In this document: positions 49,324 through 58,564 of the stretch, in pieces
Layout: every line of letters begins with the position of its first letter
How positions within the stretch are numbered: position 1 is the stretch's first letter
Assembly: GCF_002953215.1 (NCBI RefSeq)
Contig: NZ_CP026378.1
Location: 2,896,540-2,960,539, forward strand
Length of the DNA: 64,000 bases
DNA from: Mixta calida
Lineage (GTDB): Bacteria > Pseudomonadota > Gammaproteobacteria > Enterobacterales > Enterobacteriaceae
Direction of reading: 5' to 3'
Translations under genes and position numbers: made by a program
The notes under the pieces: model-generated
Told to the model about the DNA's origin: nothing
Databases searched by the model: none
What the model saw: only the letters and a program-made list of their open reading frames with translations

Positions 49324-50166
49324 ATGCCAACAACGCTGGAATTACTGGAAGAGCATCGCCTGTTTGGCGGCTGGCAGCAGCGCTGGCGCCACCATTCATC
49401 GGTGCTGGGCTGCAATATGACCTTCGGCATTTTTCTGCCGGGGCCGACAAGCGACACCCCGCCGCCGGTGGTGTGGTGTCTGGCGGGGTTGACCTGTACC
49501 GATGAAAACTTCGTCGTGAAGTCGGGCGCGCAGCGCGTGGCGGCGGAGCTGGGCCTGGTGCTGATCATGCCGGACACCAGCCCGCGCGGCGATGAGGTGC
49601 CCAATGACGACGCCTACGATCTCGGACAGGGCGCAGGCTTCTACCTGAACGCGACGCAGGCGCCCTGGCGCCAGCATTTCCGCATGTATGATTACCTGAA
49701 CGAGGAGCTGCCGACGCTGATCGCCAGCAACTTTAAGGTCAGCGATCGTCAGGCGATCATGGGGCATTCGATGGGCGGCCACGGTGCGCTGGTGCTGGCG
49801 CTGCGCAATCCGCATCGCTTCGCCTCGGTATCGGCGTTCGCGCCGATCGTCAACCCGGCGGCGGTGCCGTGGGGCGTGAAAGCGTTCAGCGCCTATCTGG
49901 GCGAGGATCGCGAACAGTGGCGGCAGTATGACAGCTGCCTGCTGATGGCGGCGTCGCCAGCGCAGCTGCCGATATTGATCGATCAGGGCGACAGCGATCA
50001 GTTCCTTGCCGATCAGCTGCAGCCGGAACAGCTGGAAGCGGTGGCGCAGCAGGCGAACTGGCCGCTGACGCTGCGCATTCAGCCGGGCTACGATCACAGC
50101 TACTTTTTTATCGCCTCTTTTGTGGAAGATCACCTGCGCTTCCATGCGCAGCATCTGCTGGCATAA
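49324..50166 (+). CDS. frmB: S-formylglutathione hydrolase (FrmB/YeiG)
   Basis: The 280-residue esterase-D-family serine hydrolase has the nucleophile elbow [10 protein letters not shown], an oxyanion-type [16 protein letters not shown] segment, an Asp in [10 protein letters not shown] and a catalytic His in [11 protein letters not shown]. It hydrolyses S-formylglutathione to formate and glutathione, completing the reaction begun by FrmA. In E. coli yeiG lies next to cirA, as here, while frmAB is elsewhere; this gene combines both contexts, so either symbol is defensible. Confidence 0.93.
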   Translation: MPTTLELLEEHRLFGGWQQRWRHHSSVLGCNMTFGIFLPGPTSDTPPPVVWCLAGLTCTDENFVVKSGAQRVAAELGLVLIMPDTSPRGDEVPNDDAYDLGQGAGFYLNATQAPWRQHFRMYDYLNEELPTLIASNFKVSDRQAIMGHSMGGHGALVLALRNPHRFASVSAFAPIVNPAAVPWGVKAFSAYLGEDREQWRQYDSCLLMAASPAQLPILIDQGDSDQFLADQLQPEQLEAVAQQANWPLTLRIQPGYDHSYFFIASFVEDHLRFHAQHLLA

Positions 50167-50197
50167 AAAAACGCGCCCTGCTGTTAGTCAGGGCGCG
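50165..50197 (-). terminator. Rho-independent terminator of cirA
   Basis: On the minus strand CGCGCCCTG and CAGGGCGCG form a 9-bp stem followed by seven T residues, 45 bp past the cirA stop. It overlaps the end of frmB. Confidence 0.85.
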
Positions 50198-50210
50198 CAG
50201 CGCTCTCTTC

Positions 50211-50234
50211 AGGGCGGCCATGGCCGCCCTTTTT
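50211..50234 (+). terminator. Rho-independent terminator of frmB
   Basis: AGGGCGGCCA / TGGCCGCCCT is a perfect 20-base palindrome followed by TTTT on the plus strand. It ends the LysR-frmAB transcript. Confidence 0.85.
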
Positions 50235-50241
50235 ACTTTTC

Positions 50242-52188
50242 TCAGAAGTTGTAATCCATCGCCAGGAAGTAGCGGCGGCCATCTTCGTTATAGCCGTAAT
50301 CATCGCGGCTGAAATCCTTGTCCAGCAGATTCTGCACCCCTGCGCGCAGCTTCACCGCTTTGGTCGCCTGCCAGCTGGCGCCGGTGTTCCACAGCACATA
50401 GCCGCCCGGCGTTACGCCGTCGTTTTTCAGCGTGCGGCGCTGACCTGAGTAATTTGCCTGCAAATACACATTCCAGTCATCCAGCGGCGTCCAGTCCAAC
50501 GTGCCGTTGGCGGTATGCAGCGGCAGCTCGCTCAGCGGCTTGTTGCCGCCGTTGCTGAGATCGCGTCCGTCGCTGTAGGTGTAGTTCAGCGTCAGCTTCC
50601 AGCTATCGTTGAACGGCACTTTCAGCTCGGTTTCAAGGCCGGTGATGCGCGCCTTGTTGACGTTGTAGTAGCGGAACACCGGTTTGCCGTTTTTATCAAA
50701 GCCGACAAAGTTGCTGTAGCCGGGCGCTAAAGCGGGATCGGAGGTGCGCGAGATGCTGATCATATCGTCGACGTTGTTCTGGAAGGCGGTAACGCTGCCG
50801 CTGACGCCGTCCAGCCAGCCTTCATCGCCGCGCCAGTAAAGTCCCAGCTCAAAGCTTTCGCTGGTTTCCGGCTTCAGATCGGGGCTGCCCACCACGGAAC
50901 AGCTGCCACGGCAGGAATTGCTCTGCCAGTCGGGGCTGAGCTGCAACAGCGACGGCGCTTTAAAGGCATTCGCCCAGCCGCCCTTTACCGTTACGGTGTC
51001 GCTGGCGTTCCACACCAGATAGAGGCGCGGACTCCAGTGATCGCCGTAGGTTTCGTGATCGTCCATGCGCAGGCCGCCGGTCAGCGCCAGCGAATCCAGC
51101 AGCCGCCACTCATCCTCCACGAACAGCGCATACTGACTGGCGGAGGCGTCGCCGCCGCTCTTGAGGTTGACGCTGTCGCTCAGCTTATCGTGACGCCACT
51201 CGCCGCCGAAAGTGAGCAGCTGATTAATCGCCATCAGCGGCAGCACCAGCTTGCCGTCGAGGCTGTTATTGCGCGAGGTGATGACGTCGCTGGAATAGTT
51301 ATCGATTTTATCGCCGTAGAAGCGCAGCTCGGTATTGCCGAAGCCCCAGCGGCCATTATGGCTCAGGCTGTAGTTTTGTCGCTCGAGGCGGTTTTTATCC
51401 AGCGAATCGGAGTCGCGGTCCTGACGGTCGAAGCCGTAGCCGAAGCCGATCTCCTGATTATCGTCGGGTGTCAGGGTAAATTCAGCGTTGCCGTTGCGGC
51501 TGGTGTAGCCCTCAATGCGCGCCGAATCGCCGCTGGCTGGCGCGTCGTCTTTTTCACGCTTGCCGAGGTTGCCGTAGACCTTCACGCCCAGCAGATCCTC
51601 AATCAGCGGGCCGCTGGTGAAGAAGTTGCCATTATAGCTGTCGCCGCGATCGCGATGCGCCTGCAAGGTGGTGTCGGCGCTCAGGGTGCCGTGCCAGGCT
51701 TTGCCGACCTTGCGGGTAATAATGTTGACCACGCCGCCCAGCGCGTCGGAGCCGTAGAGCGAGGACATCGGCCCACGCACCACCTCGATGCGCTCGATGG
51801 CGTCGACCGGGATCCAGTTGAGATCGAAATCGTTATGACGAAACACCGCGTTGCGCGAGCTGACGCGCTTGCCGTCGATCAGGATCAGGGTATAGCTGCT
51901 GTCCAGCCCGCGCAGGCTGACGCCCTTACGGTTGTCTCCTTCGTCGGTAAGCTGAACGCCCGGCACTTCGCGCAGTACTTCGCGCAGGTTTTGCACCGGC
52001 TTGCGCTTAATTTCTTCGTGGGTGATCACGCTGATGCTGGCTGGCGCATCCTGCAAATTAATTTCATTCGCCGAGGCGGTCACCACCATCGTATCGTTGT
52101 GATCTTCTCCGGCGGCGTAGGCTGGCAGCGCCAGACAAATAACGGACGTGCAAAGGCCTGCGCGCATCACACCATTTAAGCGAAACAT
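50242..52188 (-). CDS. cirA: Catecholate siderophore/colicin I receptor CirA
   Basis: The 648-residue TonB-dependent receptor starts [13 protein letters not shown] at the ATG 52186-52188, preceded by GGAGAG and matching E. coli CirA; the ATG 12 bases upstream lacks a ribosome site. A signal peptide is followed by the TonB box DTMVVTA, a plug domain ([40 protein letters not shown]) and a 22-strand barrel ending with Phe in YFLAMDYNF. Loop motifs such as [20 protein letters not shown] are CirA-specific. It imports ferric catecholates such as dihydroxybenzoylserine. No Fur box was recognised directly upstream. Confidence 0.95.
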   Translation of the reverse strand: MFRLNGVMRAGLCTSVICLALPAYAAGEDHNDTMVVTASANEINLQDAPASISVITHEEIKRKPVQNLREVLREVPGVQLTDEGDNRKGVSLRGLDSSYTLILIDGKRVSSRNAVFRHNDFDLNWIPVDAIERIEVVRGPMSSLYGSDALGGVVNIITRKVGKAWHGTLSADTTLQAHRDRGDSYNGNFFTSGPLIEDLLGVKVYGNLGKREKDDAPASGDSARIEGYTSRNGNAEFTLTPDDNQEIGFGYGFDRQDRDSDSLDKNRLERQNYSLSHNGRWGFGNTELRFYGDKIDNYSSDVITSRNNSLDGKLVLPLMAINQLLTFGGEWRHDKLSDSVNLKSGGDASASQYALFVEDEWRLLDSLALTGGLRMDDHETYGDHWSPRLYLVWNASDTVTVKGGWANAFKAPSLLQLSPDWQSNSCRGSCSVVGSPDLKPETSESFELGLYWRGDEGWLDGVSGSVTAFQNNVDDMISISRTSDPALAPGYSNFVGFDKNGKPVFRYYNVNKARITGLETELKVPFNDSWKLTLNYTYSDGRDLSNGGNKPLSELPLHTANGTLDWTPLDDWNVYLQANYSGQRRTLKNDGVTPGGYVLWNTGASWQATKAVKLRAGVQNLLDKDFSRDDYGYNEDGRRYFLAMDYNF

Positions 52189-52308
52189 ATTTCTCTCCAT
52201 GAGGTAAAAGTAACCAAAATAAATTTACGCTCATGCCCACATTGAAAAGGCGCAACCCGTCGCCTGTAAAAAAAATGATTTAAAGCGGAATACATCTATT
52301 TATTATGG

Positions 52309-52381
52309 GTGGAATAAATCGCCTGCTAACTGATTTATTCCACGCGTTTGCTGCGCCTGCGAATTTTATATTTAGCAGGCG
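52309..52381 (-). other. Overlapping, mutually exclusive hairpins between the ABC ATPase gene and cirA
   Basis: A 12-bp inverted repeat (52309-52320 with 52332-52343; core TGGAATAAATC / GATTTATTCCA) encloses an 11-nt loop. That loop contains most of a second repeat, CGCCTGCTAA (52320-52329), which can pair with TTAGCAGGCG (52372-52381). The latter can instead pair with a nearer CGCCTGC (52354-52360). The alternatives cannot coexist fully, resembling an attenuator. A related GGAATACATC lies at 52287-52296. No T run follows. Confidence 0.5.
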
Positions 52382-52390
52382 CGGCGAAAA

Positions 52391-53176
52391 TTAAATCCCT
52401 GGCTCCGCCACCAGCCCGTCAATCAGCACCTGCGGCGTGCCCTGCGAGCACAGCTCAATGCGGCCGCGCACGCCATAGACCTCGGCGAGGCTTTGGGCGG
52501 TAATCACCTTCTCCGGCGCGCCGTCGGCAATCAGCCTGCCCTGTTGCAGCATTAATACATGTTCGGCATGACGCAGCGCGATATTAATATCATGCACCAC
52601 CACCACGGTGACGATATTGCGCCGCCGCGTTTCCCGCCGCACTAAATCCATCACGTGAAACTGGTAATTCAAATCAAGCGCGCTTAAAGGTTCGTCGAGT
52701 AATAATAAGTGCGGACGACGAATTAACGACTGCGCTAATCCCACCAGCTGTTTTTGCCCGCCAGAGAGCTGATCGAGATAGCTTAACGCCAGGTGAGCGA
52801 TGCCCAACTGTTCCAGCAGCGCCATCACCTCCGCTTCGCTGGCCGCTCCGCCGTGACCGCCGGAGGCGCGCTGCGCGACGATGATCGATTCCAGCACGTG
52901 CAGATGCACGCCCGCCGGCAGCGACTGCGGCAGGTAAACGACCCGCTCGGCGCGGCGGGCGAACGGCAGCCCCATCAGCTCTTCGCCGTTAAGCCACAGC
53001 TCGCCGCGCGCCTGATTCAATCCCGCCAGCGCGCGCAGCAGCGTTGACTTGCCGCAGCCGTTCGGCCCCAGCAGCACGGTGATTTTGCCGCGCGGCAGCT
53101 GCGGCACGTTCAGATTTTCGATGACGTTGCGCTTCGGATAGCCGGTATGGAACGCGCGGATCTGTAAACCTTCCAT
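52391..53176 (-). CDS. Siderophore-type ABC transporter ATP-binding protein (FepC/FecE-like)
   Basis: The 261-residue protein has Walker A LLGPNGCGKSTLLRAL near residues 35-50, signature LSGGQKQLVGLAQSL, Walker B LLLLDEPLSALDL and an H-loop VVVHDINIAL. These are typical of the iron-siderophore/cobalamin (type II) importers. Its start overlaps the stop of the permease gene by one base (TGATG), so they are translated together. It lies between lysP and cirA, a place occupied by no ABC gene in E. coli. No binding protein gene is near, so a protein encoded elsewhere must supply the ligand. Confidence 0.9.
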   Translation of the reverse strand: MEGLQIRAFHTGYPKRNVIENLNVPQLPRGKITVLLGPNGCGKSTLLRALAGLNQARGELWLNGEELMGLPFARRAERVVYLPQSLPAGVHLHVLESIIVAQRASGGHGGAASEAEVMALLEQLGIAHLALSYLDQLSGGQKQLVGLAQSLIRRPHLLLLDEPLSALDLNYQFHVMDLVRRETRRRNIVTVVVVHDINIALRHAEHVLMLQQGRLIADGAPEKVITAQSLAEVYGVRGRIELCSQGTPQVLIDGLVAEPGI

Positions 53177-54258
53177 CAGACATTCCCCCGGTTGCGCAGA
53201 ATAATGGTCAGGAAGAAGGGCACGCCCACCAGCGAGGTGACGATGCCGACCGGAATAATGATGCCGGGAATCAGGTTCTTCGAGGCGACCGAGGCCATCG
53301 ACAGCACCAGCGCGCCGGTCAGGGCGCTGGCGGGCAGATAATAACGATGATCTTCGCCGAAGATCAGACGAGCGATATGCGGCGCTACCAGGCCGATAAA
53401 GCCAATCGGTCCGACAAACGCTACCGCCAGCGCGGAAAGGATGCTGATGCGCAGCAGCGTGCCAAGACGCAGGCGCCGCACGTCGATGCCGAAGCTGACG
53501 GCGCGATCTTCGCCGAGGCGCAGCGCGGTCAGCTTCCAGGCGCTTTTTAAAGAGAACGGCAGCAGCAGCAGCACCGCAACGCTTAATATCGCCAGCTTCT
53601 CCCAGGAGGCGCGCGCCAGGCTGCCCATGGTCCAGAACACCAGCCCCTGTAGGGTATCTTCGCTGGCGATAAATTGCAGCATCGACACCAGCGCGTTAAA
53701 GGTGAATACCAGCGCAATGCCGAACAGCACCACGCCGGAGGTGGCGACGCGCGTCCAGCGCGTAACGCCATCAAGCATCAGCGCGGCGAACAGCGCGAAG
53801 ATAAAAGCGTTGCCGGAGATGAACCACTGATCGGGAATGCCGGGAATGCCGATGCCGAGAATAATCGCCAGCGCGGCGCCGAACGCCGCGGCGGACGAGA
53901 CGCCAAGGGTAAAAGGGCTGGCGAGCGGGTTATTGAGGATGGTCTGCATCTCCGCGCCGGCCAGGCCGAGCGCCAGCCCCACCACCACCGCCATCAGCGC
54001 ATAGGGCAGACGAATTTCCCAGACGATAACTCGCGTACCGGCATCGACGCTATCGGGCTGCAACAGCGTATGCCACAGCGTGTTCAACGTCAGCCCGGAG
54101 GGGCCGAGGGTAAAATCGAGAACCAGCGAGGCCAGAATCGCCAGCAGCAAAATGCTCATCAGCAGCAGGCGCTGGCGCAGAAGCTGGCGGTAGCGTCCCA
54201 TAACCGCAGCGGGCGGCGCGGTGCGGGAAACGTGCGCGGAGTCGTGTGTCACACTCAT
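53176..54258 (-). CDS. Siderophore-type ABC transporter permease (FecCD/BtuC family)
   Basis: I chose the ATG at 54256-54258 (MSVTHDSAHVS), preceded by AGGAT, giving 360 residues; an upstream ATG would add 18. After a 35-residue polar N terminus come about 10 membrane helices with the family motifs RLPYALMAVVVGLALGLAGA, QTILNNPLASPFTLGVSSAA and the coupling region GPIGFIGLVAPHIARLIFG. As a single permease it probably acts as a homodimer, like BtuC. A strong Fur box upstream (54386-54404) points to iron-repressed expression. The substrate is probably a ferric siderophore. Confidence 0.9.
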   Translation of the reverse strand: MSVTHDSAHVSRTAPPAAVMGRYRQLLRQRLLLMSILLLAILASLVLDFTLGPSGLTLNTLWHTLLQPDSVDAGTRVIVWEIRLPYALMAVVVGLALGLAGAEMQTILNNPLASPFTLGVSSAAAFGAALAIILGIGIPGIPDQWFISGNAFIFALFAALMLDGVTRWTRVATSGVVLFGIALVFTFNALVSMLQFIASEDTLQGLVFWTMGSLARASWEKLAILSVAVLLLLPFSLKSAWKLTALRLGEDRAVSFGIDVRRLRLGTLLRISILSALAVAFVGPIGFIGLVAPHIARLIFGEDHRYYLPASALTGALVLSMASVASKNLIPGIIIPVGIVTSLVGVPFFLTIILRNRGNV

Positions 54259-54385
54259 GTTAAATCCTGTCAATGTCCGTTCTTTCAGACGCGGCGGGCT
54301 CGCTTTTAACAACGTAGACTGCCCTGCCCGCTACGCGCTTCCGTCATAGAGGCGTAACGATAAGGGCTGGAACAATAAAACAAAT

Positions 54386-54404
54386 GATAATGCTTATCAA
54401 TGCA
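54386..54404 (-). promoter_or_regulatory. Fur box of the ABC permease-ATPase operon
   Basis: GATAATGCTTATCAATGCA matches the 19-bp Fur consensus GATAATGATAATCATTATC well, with intact GATAAT and a central TATCA. It lies about 130 bp upstream of the permease start, in the lysP-permease intergenic region. Confidence 0.8.
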
Positions 54405-54428
54405 ATTTATAACATCTGCGCGGATACG

Positions 54429-54454
54429 AAAAAAGGCGCGACCTGCGTCGCGCC
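54429..54454 (-). terminator. Rho-independent terminator of lysP
   Basis: GGCGCGAC-CTGC-GTCGCGCC forms an 8-bp stem; on the minus strand it is followed by a run of six T residues (54429-54434). It lies 28 bp past the lysP stop and insulates the Fur-boxed promoter beyond it. Confidence 0.9.
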
Positions 54455-54481
54455 TTTATGTTAACCAGCCTGCCTTCAACG

Positions 54482-55948
54482 TTACTCGCCGAAGCGCGGG
54501 AACTCCATATCCTTATAGCGTACAAAGCGGGTGCGGCGCGCCAGCTTATAGCCGAACCAGATCAGCAGGAACAGCGGAATGCCGATATAGGTGGCGGCCA
54601 CGCCGTACCAGTCAATGGTGTCCGCCAGGAACGCCTGATAATTTTGCCCCAGGGTAATAATCAGGCAGAGAACGAAGGCGAAGATCGGTCCCAGCGGGAA
54701 AAAGCCTGAGCGATAAGGCAGATCCGCCAGGTCATGCCCCTGCATCACGTAGCCGCGACGGAAGCGATAGTGGCTGATAGCGATCCCCAGCCAGGCGATA
54801 AAGCCGGTCATGCCAGAGGTGTTCAACAGCCACAGATAAACCTGCTGGTTGCCGAATTTCGAGGTCAGGAAGCAGAGCGCCGCCACCACGGTTGTGGCGT
54901 AGAGCGCGTTGCGCGGCACGCCGTTTTTCGACAGCTTCGCGAAAATGCGCGGCGCTTTGCCCTCGCTGGCCAGCGTGAACAGCATACGGGTGGAAGCATA
55001 CATGCCGGAGTTGCCCGCCGACAGCACCGCCGTCAGGATCACCGCGTTCATCACCGCCGCCGCCGAGAGCAGGCCCGCATGCTGGAACACCAGCGTGAAG
55101 GGACTGACGCTGATATCTTTCACGTCATTGCGCAGCAGACTCGGATCGGTGTAAGGGATAATCAGGCTGATGATCAGAATGGCAAAGATATAGAACAGCA
55201 GAATACGCCAGAAGACCTGACGCACCGCGCGCGGAATGTTTTTCGCCGGATCTTCCGATTCGCCCGCCGCGATGCCGATAAGCTCGGTGCCCTGGAAGGA
55301 GAAGCCGACAATCATCGCCACGCCGATCATCGCGGAAAAACCACCGGCGAACGGCGCATCGCCGATCTGCCAGTTCTGCCAGCCAGCGCTTTCGCCGCCG
55401 CGCAGAATCCCAACGATCATCAGCACGCCCAGGGCGATAAAGATAATCACGGTCGACACTTTGATCAGCGAAAACCAGTATTCCGCTTCGCCGAAGCCCT
55501 TCACCGAAATGTAGTTCAGCAGGAACATCAGGCCAAGGAACAGGGCGCTCCAGATCCAGCCCGGCGTATCCGGGAACCAGTAACTCATCACCAGCTGTGA
55601 TGCCACCAGGTCAACGGCGATCGTGACCGCCCAGTTGTACCAGTAGTTCCATCCAAGCGCGAAGCCAAAACCCTCTTCGACATATTTGGCACCATAGGTG
55701 GAGAAAGAGCCGGAAACCGGCATAAAGGCCGCCAGTTCGCCGAGGCTGGTCATCAGAAAATAGACCATCAGACCGATCAGCGCGTAGGAGAGCAGCGCGC
55801 CGCCCGGCCCCGCCTGAGAGATGGTGGCGCCCGAGGCGACAAACAGCCCGGTGCCGATAGAGCCGCCGATGGCGATCATGGTTAAATGGCGCGCTTTCAA
55901 TGCGCGCTGCAACCCAGGTTGTTGTGTTGTTTTTTTATCCTGAACCAT
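54482..55948 (-). CDS. lysP: Lysine-specific permease LysP
   Basis: The 488-residue APC-family transporter starts MVQDKKTTQQPGLQRALKAR at ATG 55946-55948, one residue shorter than E. coli LysP; the longer in-frame start adds 15 unconserved residues. It has 12 predicted helices and the family signatures MIAIGGSIGTGLFVASG and LMTSLGELAAFMPVSGSF, with ESEDPAKNIPRAVRQVFWRI in the loop after helix 6. It imports lysine and, in E. coli, also acts as a co-sensor with CadC. It appears monocistronic with a clear terminator. Confidence 0.95.
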   Translation of the reverse strand: MVQDKKTTQQPGLQRALKARHLTMIAIGGSIGTGLFVASGATISQAGPGGALLSYALIGLMVYFLMTSLGELAAFMPVSGSFSTYGAKYVEEGFGFALGWNYWYNWAVTIAVDLVASQLVMSYWFPDTPGWIWSALFLGLMFLLNYISVKGFGEAEYWFSLIKVSTVIIFIALGVLMIVGILRGGESAGWQNWQIGDAPFAGGFSAMIGVAMIVGFSFQGTELIGIAAGESEDPAKNIPRAVRQVFWRILLFYIFAILIISLIIPYTDPSLLRNDVKDISVSPFTLVFQHAGLLSAAAVMNAVILTAVLSAGNSGMYASTRMLFTLASEGKAPRIFAKLSKNGVPRNALYATTVVAALCFLTSKFGNQQVYLWLLNTSGMTGFIAWLGIAISHYRFRRGYVMQGHDLADLPYRSGFFPLGPIFAFVLCLIITLGQNYQAFLADTIDWYGVAATYIGIPLFLLIWFGYKLARRTRFVRYKDMEFPRFGE

Positions 55949-56086
55949 ATTTAAACGCTGTAAATGGGTAAAAATGAGGCGCGATTGTAGCAAGCTGTCC
56001 GGTCAAGTATAGCGATAACCTACCGTTATAAGTTACCTTCATGATGCGGCCGTGATTATTAGCAACGGCGCGCGCCGCGGCCTGCC

Positions 56087-56953
56087 CTACTCCCGGCAGT
56101 AGCTCAGGAAGCGTTCCAGCGCGCGCGAGATATGCTTTTGTCGATGATGAATGCGGTAAAGCGTACGCGACAGTTTGGGCAGCGGAATCGGCACTTCCAC
56201 CAGCGAGCCGGTCTCCAGCTGTTCAGCGATTACCCGGCGCGACAGGCAGCTGATGCCCATGCCGTGACGCACCGCATGTTTGATCGCTTCCGAGTTGCCC
56301 AGCTCCAGCGCCAGCTGAAACTGCGGCAGATGCGACAGCAGCAGATAATCGACGATTTCGCGCGTGCCGGAGCCGTGCTCGCGCAGAATCCAGGGCGCGG
56401 CGGCCAGACTCTCCAGCGTCACCGGCTGTTGCAACAGCGGGGCCTCCGGCGCGGCGAACACCACCAGCTCATCTTCCAGCCACGGCTCGCTGACGATATC
56501 GTTCAGATGACACGGCCCTTCAATCAGCCCAAGATCGACGCGAAAATCGGCCACCGCATTGATGACGTCCTGGCTGTTGCCGACGCTCAACTCCAGCGGC
56601 AGCTGCGGATAGTCGCGCCGCCAGACGGCAAGCATGCCGGGCAGCAGATAGTTGCCGATGGTGCTGCTGGCGTAGAGCCGGATGGCGCCGTTATCTTCGC
56701 GAAACAGCTGTTCGATATCGGCGGCCTGCTCCAGCAGCCCGACCGCGCGCGGATAAAGCAGGCGGCCATGCTCATTCAGCACCAGCCTTTTGCCGACGCG
56801 ATCGAATAGCTGCACGCCGAGCTGCCCTTCCAGATCGGCCAGCGCGGCGCTGACCGCCGACTGCGACAGCGCCAGCTGCTGCGAAGCCTGGGTGGTCGAG
56901 CCGCTTTTCAACACCTCGGTGAACACTTCTATCTGACGCAACGTGATATGCAT
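56087..56953 (-). CDS. yeiE: LysR-family regulator YeiE
   Basis: The 288-residue regulator begins [20 protein letters not shown] with the helix-turn-helix [21 protein letters not shown] and a CysB/Cbl-like effector domain ([34 protein letters not shown]). It matches E. coli YeiE (293 residues), which lies between lysP and yeiH and has been linked to iron homeostasis and, in other enterobacteria, to sulfite response. Here a DUF1232 gene sits between it and yeiH, 10 bp upstream on the same strand, so the two are probably co-transcribed. Confidence 0.92.
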   Translation of the reverse strand: MHITLRQIEVFTEVLKSGSTTQASQQLALSQSAVSAALADLEGQLGVQLFDRVGKRLVLNEHGRLLYPRAVGLLEQAADIEQLFREDNGAIRLYASSTIGNYLLPGMLAVWRRDYPQLPLELSVGNSQDVINAVADFRVDLGLIEGPCHLNDIVSEPWLEDELVVFAAPEAPLLQQPVTLESLAAAPWILREHGSGTREIVDYLLLSHLPQFQLALELGNSEAIKHAVRHGMGISCLSRRVIAEQLETGSLVEVPIPLPKLSRTLYRIHHRQKHISRALERFLSYCRE

Positions 56954-56963
56954 GGCGCTTTCC

Positions 56964-57341
56964 CTATGCCATAAAATGTCTGACGCACCAGACGATAACC
57001 GCCAGCCAAATAAGCAGCACCATCACCAGTCCGGCGCGGCTGACCACCTTTTTCCCCTTGCGCCGCCGCTGCTCCGCTTTCGCTTCGCTGCTGATGCGGA
57101 TCTCTTTCGGCAGCAGACGCAGCAGCAGCATGACGCCGAGCGGCACGATGATCGCATCGTCCAGCAGGCCGATAATAGGAATAAAATCGGGGATCAGATC
57201 GATGGGGCTGAAGGCGTAGGCCACCAGCACGCCGGTCATCAGCTTCAGCCACAGCGGGGTGCGCGGATCGCGACAGGCGTACCACAGCGTCAGCGCATCT
57301 CTCTTAATAAGCCGCGCCCAGCGGCGCAATCGACCAAACAT
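56964..57341 (-). CDS. DUF1232 (YkvA-type) membrane protein
   Basis: The 125-residue protein contains a DUF1232 domain with the diagnostic [22 protein letters not shown] stretch (split here as [13 protein letters not shown] and [16 protein letters not shown]) forming one or two membrane segments, then a basic linker ([12 protein letters not shown]) and a C-terminal hydrophobic helix. The function of this widespread family is unknown. It is inserted between yeiE and the divergent yeiH relative to E. coli, 10 bp ahead of yeiE, so it shares the promoter region that YeiE would act on. Confidence 0.82.
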   Translation of the reverse strand: MFGRLRRWARLIKRDALTLWYACRDPRTPLWLKLMTGVLVAYAFSPIDLIPDFIPIIGLLDDAIIVPLGVMLLLRLLPKEIRISSEAKAEQRRRKGKKVVSRAGLVMVLLIWLAVIVWCVRHFMA

Positions 57342-57449
57342 AGTTTCTCCGCGCTATACCACTTATTCCGGTTAATAATAAATATATAATCAATTTCTCT
57401 TTTAAACCACTCCTGGCGCACACTCTCCGCAACAGAGAGGAGTCGAACC

Positions 57450-58526
57450 ATGGCTGAATTAATCGTTACCAAATCACAGCATACGCCGTCACGCTGGCTG
57501 CCCGGCCTGCTGTTAACCGCAGCGATCGCCGCCGTCGCCTTGCTGGCTGGCAGCCAGCCCAGGATCGCCGCGCTGGGCCTGAGCGCGCTAACGCTGGCGA
57601 TCGTCATCGGCATGATACTCGGCAACACGCTTTATCCACACCTGCACCGCGCCTGCGACAGCGGCGTGCTGCTGGCGAAGCAGCGATTGCTGCGTCTCGG
57701 CATTATTCTTTATGGCTTTCGTCTGACTTTCCAGCAGATCGCCGATGTGGGCGTCAGCGGCGTGCTGATTGACGCGCTGACGTTAAGCTCCACTTTTCTG
57801 CTCGCCTGCTGGCTGGGCCGTCGCTGGCTGCGGCTCGACCGGGAAACCTGCTGGCTGATCGGCGCCGGCAGCAGCATCTGCGGCGCCGCCGCGGTGCTGG
57901 CGACCGAGCCGGTAATCAGGGCGCAGGCGTCGAAGGTGGCGGTGGCGATCGCCACGGTGGTGCTGTTCGGCACGCTGGCGATCTTTGTTTATCCGCTGCT
58001 CTGGTCGCTGGCGCACCCGCTCTGGGCCGAACTGAGCGCGACGCAGTTCGGCATTTATACCGGCTCGACCGTGCATGAAGTGGCGCAGGTGGTGGCGGCG
58101 GGCCATGCCATCGGACCGGAGGCGGAAAACGCGGCGGTAATCGCCAAAATGCTGCGGGTGATGATGCTGGCCCCGTTCCTGCTGCTGCTTGCCGCCCGGC
58201 TGCGGCGGCTGACGCCGGGAGAAAGCAGCGAAAAGCGCGCCCTGTCCTTCCCATGGTTCGCGCTGCTGTTTATCGCCGTCGCGCTGTTTAACTCTTTCCA
58301 TCTGCTGCCCGCCAGCTGGATAACAGCGATCAACGCGGTCGATACCCTGTTGCTGGCGATGGCGATGGCCGCGCTGGGTCTGACGACGCACTTCAGCGCG
58401 CTGAAACAGGCGGGCGTGCGCCCGCTGTTATTAGGGTTAATGTTGTTTCTCTGGCTCATCGTGGGCGGCGGCGCGCTTAACCTGCTGGTTCACCATTTCA
58501 TGCCGCTGGCGCATCAGTTATCATGA
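57450..58526 (+). CDS. yeiH: YeiH, UPF0324 (putative sulfate exporter) family membrane protein
   Basis: The 358-residue protein has about 10-11 membrane helices and the family motifs GMILGNTLYP, LLRLGIILYGFRLTFQQI, GAGSSICGAAAVLATEPVI and GIYTGSTVHEVAQVVAAG. It lies divergent from the DUF1232-yeiE pair and behind an AGAGAGGAG ribosome site. The family name reflects a proposed sulfate or sulfite-related export role, and regulation by the linked YeiE is likely, but direct evidence in this organism is lacking. Confidence 0.92.
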   Translation: MAELIVTKSQHTPSRWLPGLLLTAAIAAVALLAGSQPRIAALGLSALTLAIVIGMILGNTLYPHLHRACDSGVLLAKQRLLRLGIILYGFRLTFQQIADVGVSGVLIDALTLSSTFLLACWLGRRWLRLDRETCWLIGAGSSICGAAAVLATEPVIRAQASKVAVAIATVVLFGTLAIFVYPLLWSLAHPLWAELSATQFGIYTGSTVHEVAQVVAAGHAIGPEAENAAVIAKMLRVMMLAPFLLLLAARLRRLTPGESSEKRALSFPWFALLFIAVALFNSFHLLPASWITAINAVDTLLLAMAMAALGLTTHFSALKQAGVRPLLLGLMLFLWLIVGGGALNLLVHHFMPLAHQLS

Positions 58527-58564
58527 CCGGTTTGCTCAGGTAAGGCCATTAACAGGAGAACGGC

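Noticed and set aside
51037..52179. 380-codon plus-strand frame opposite cirA
   Set aside because: cirA is unambiguous over its whole length; the antisense frame resembles no known protein.
54313..54480. A periplasmic siderophore-binding protein gene near the ABC pair
   Set aside because: The gap between lysP and the permease is short and holds only the Fur box, promoter and terminator.
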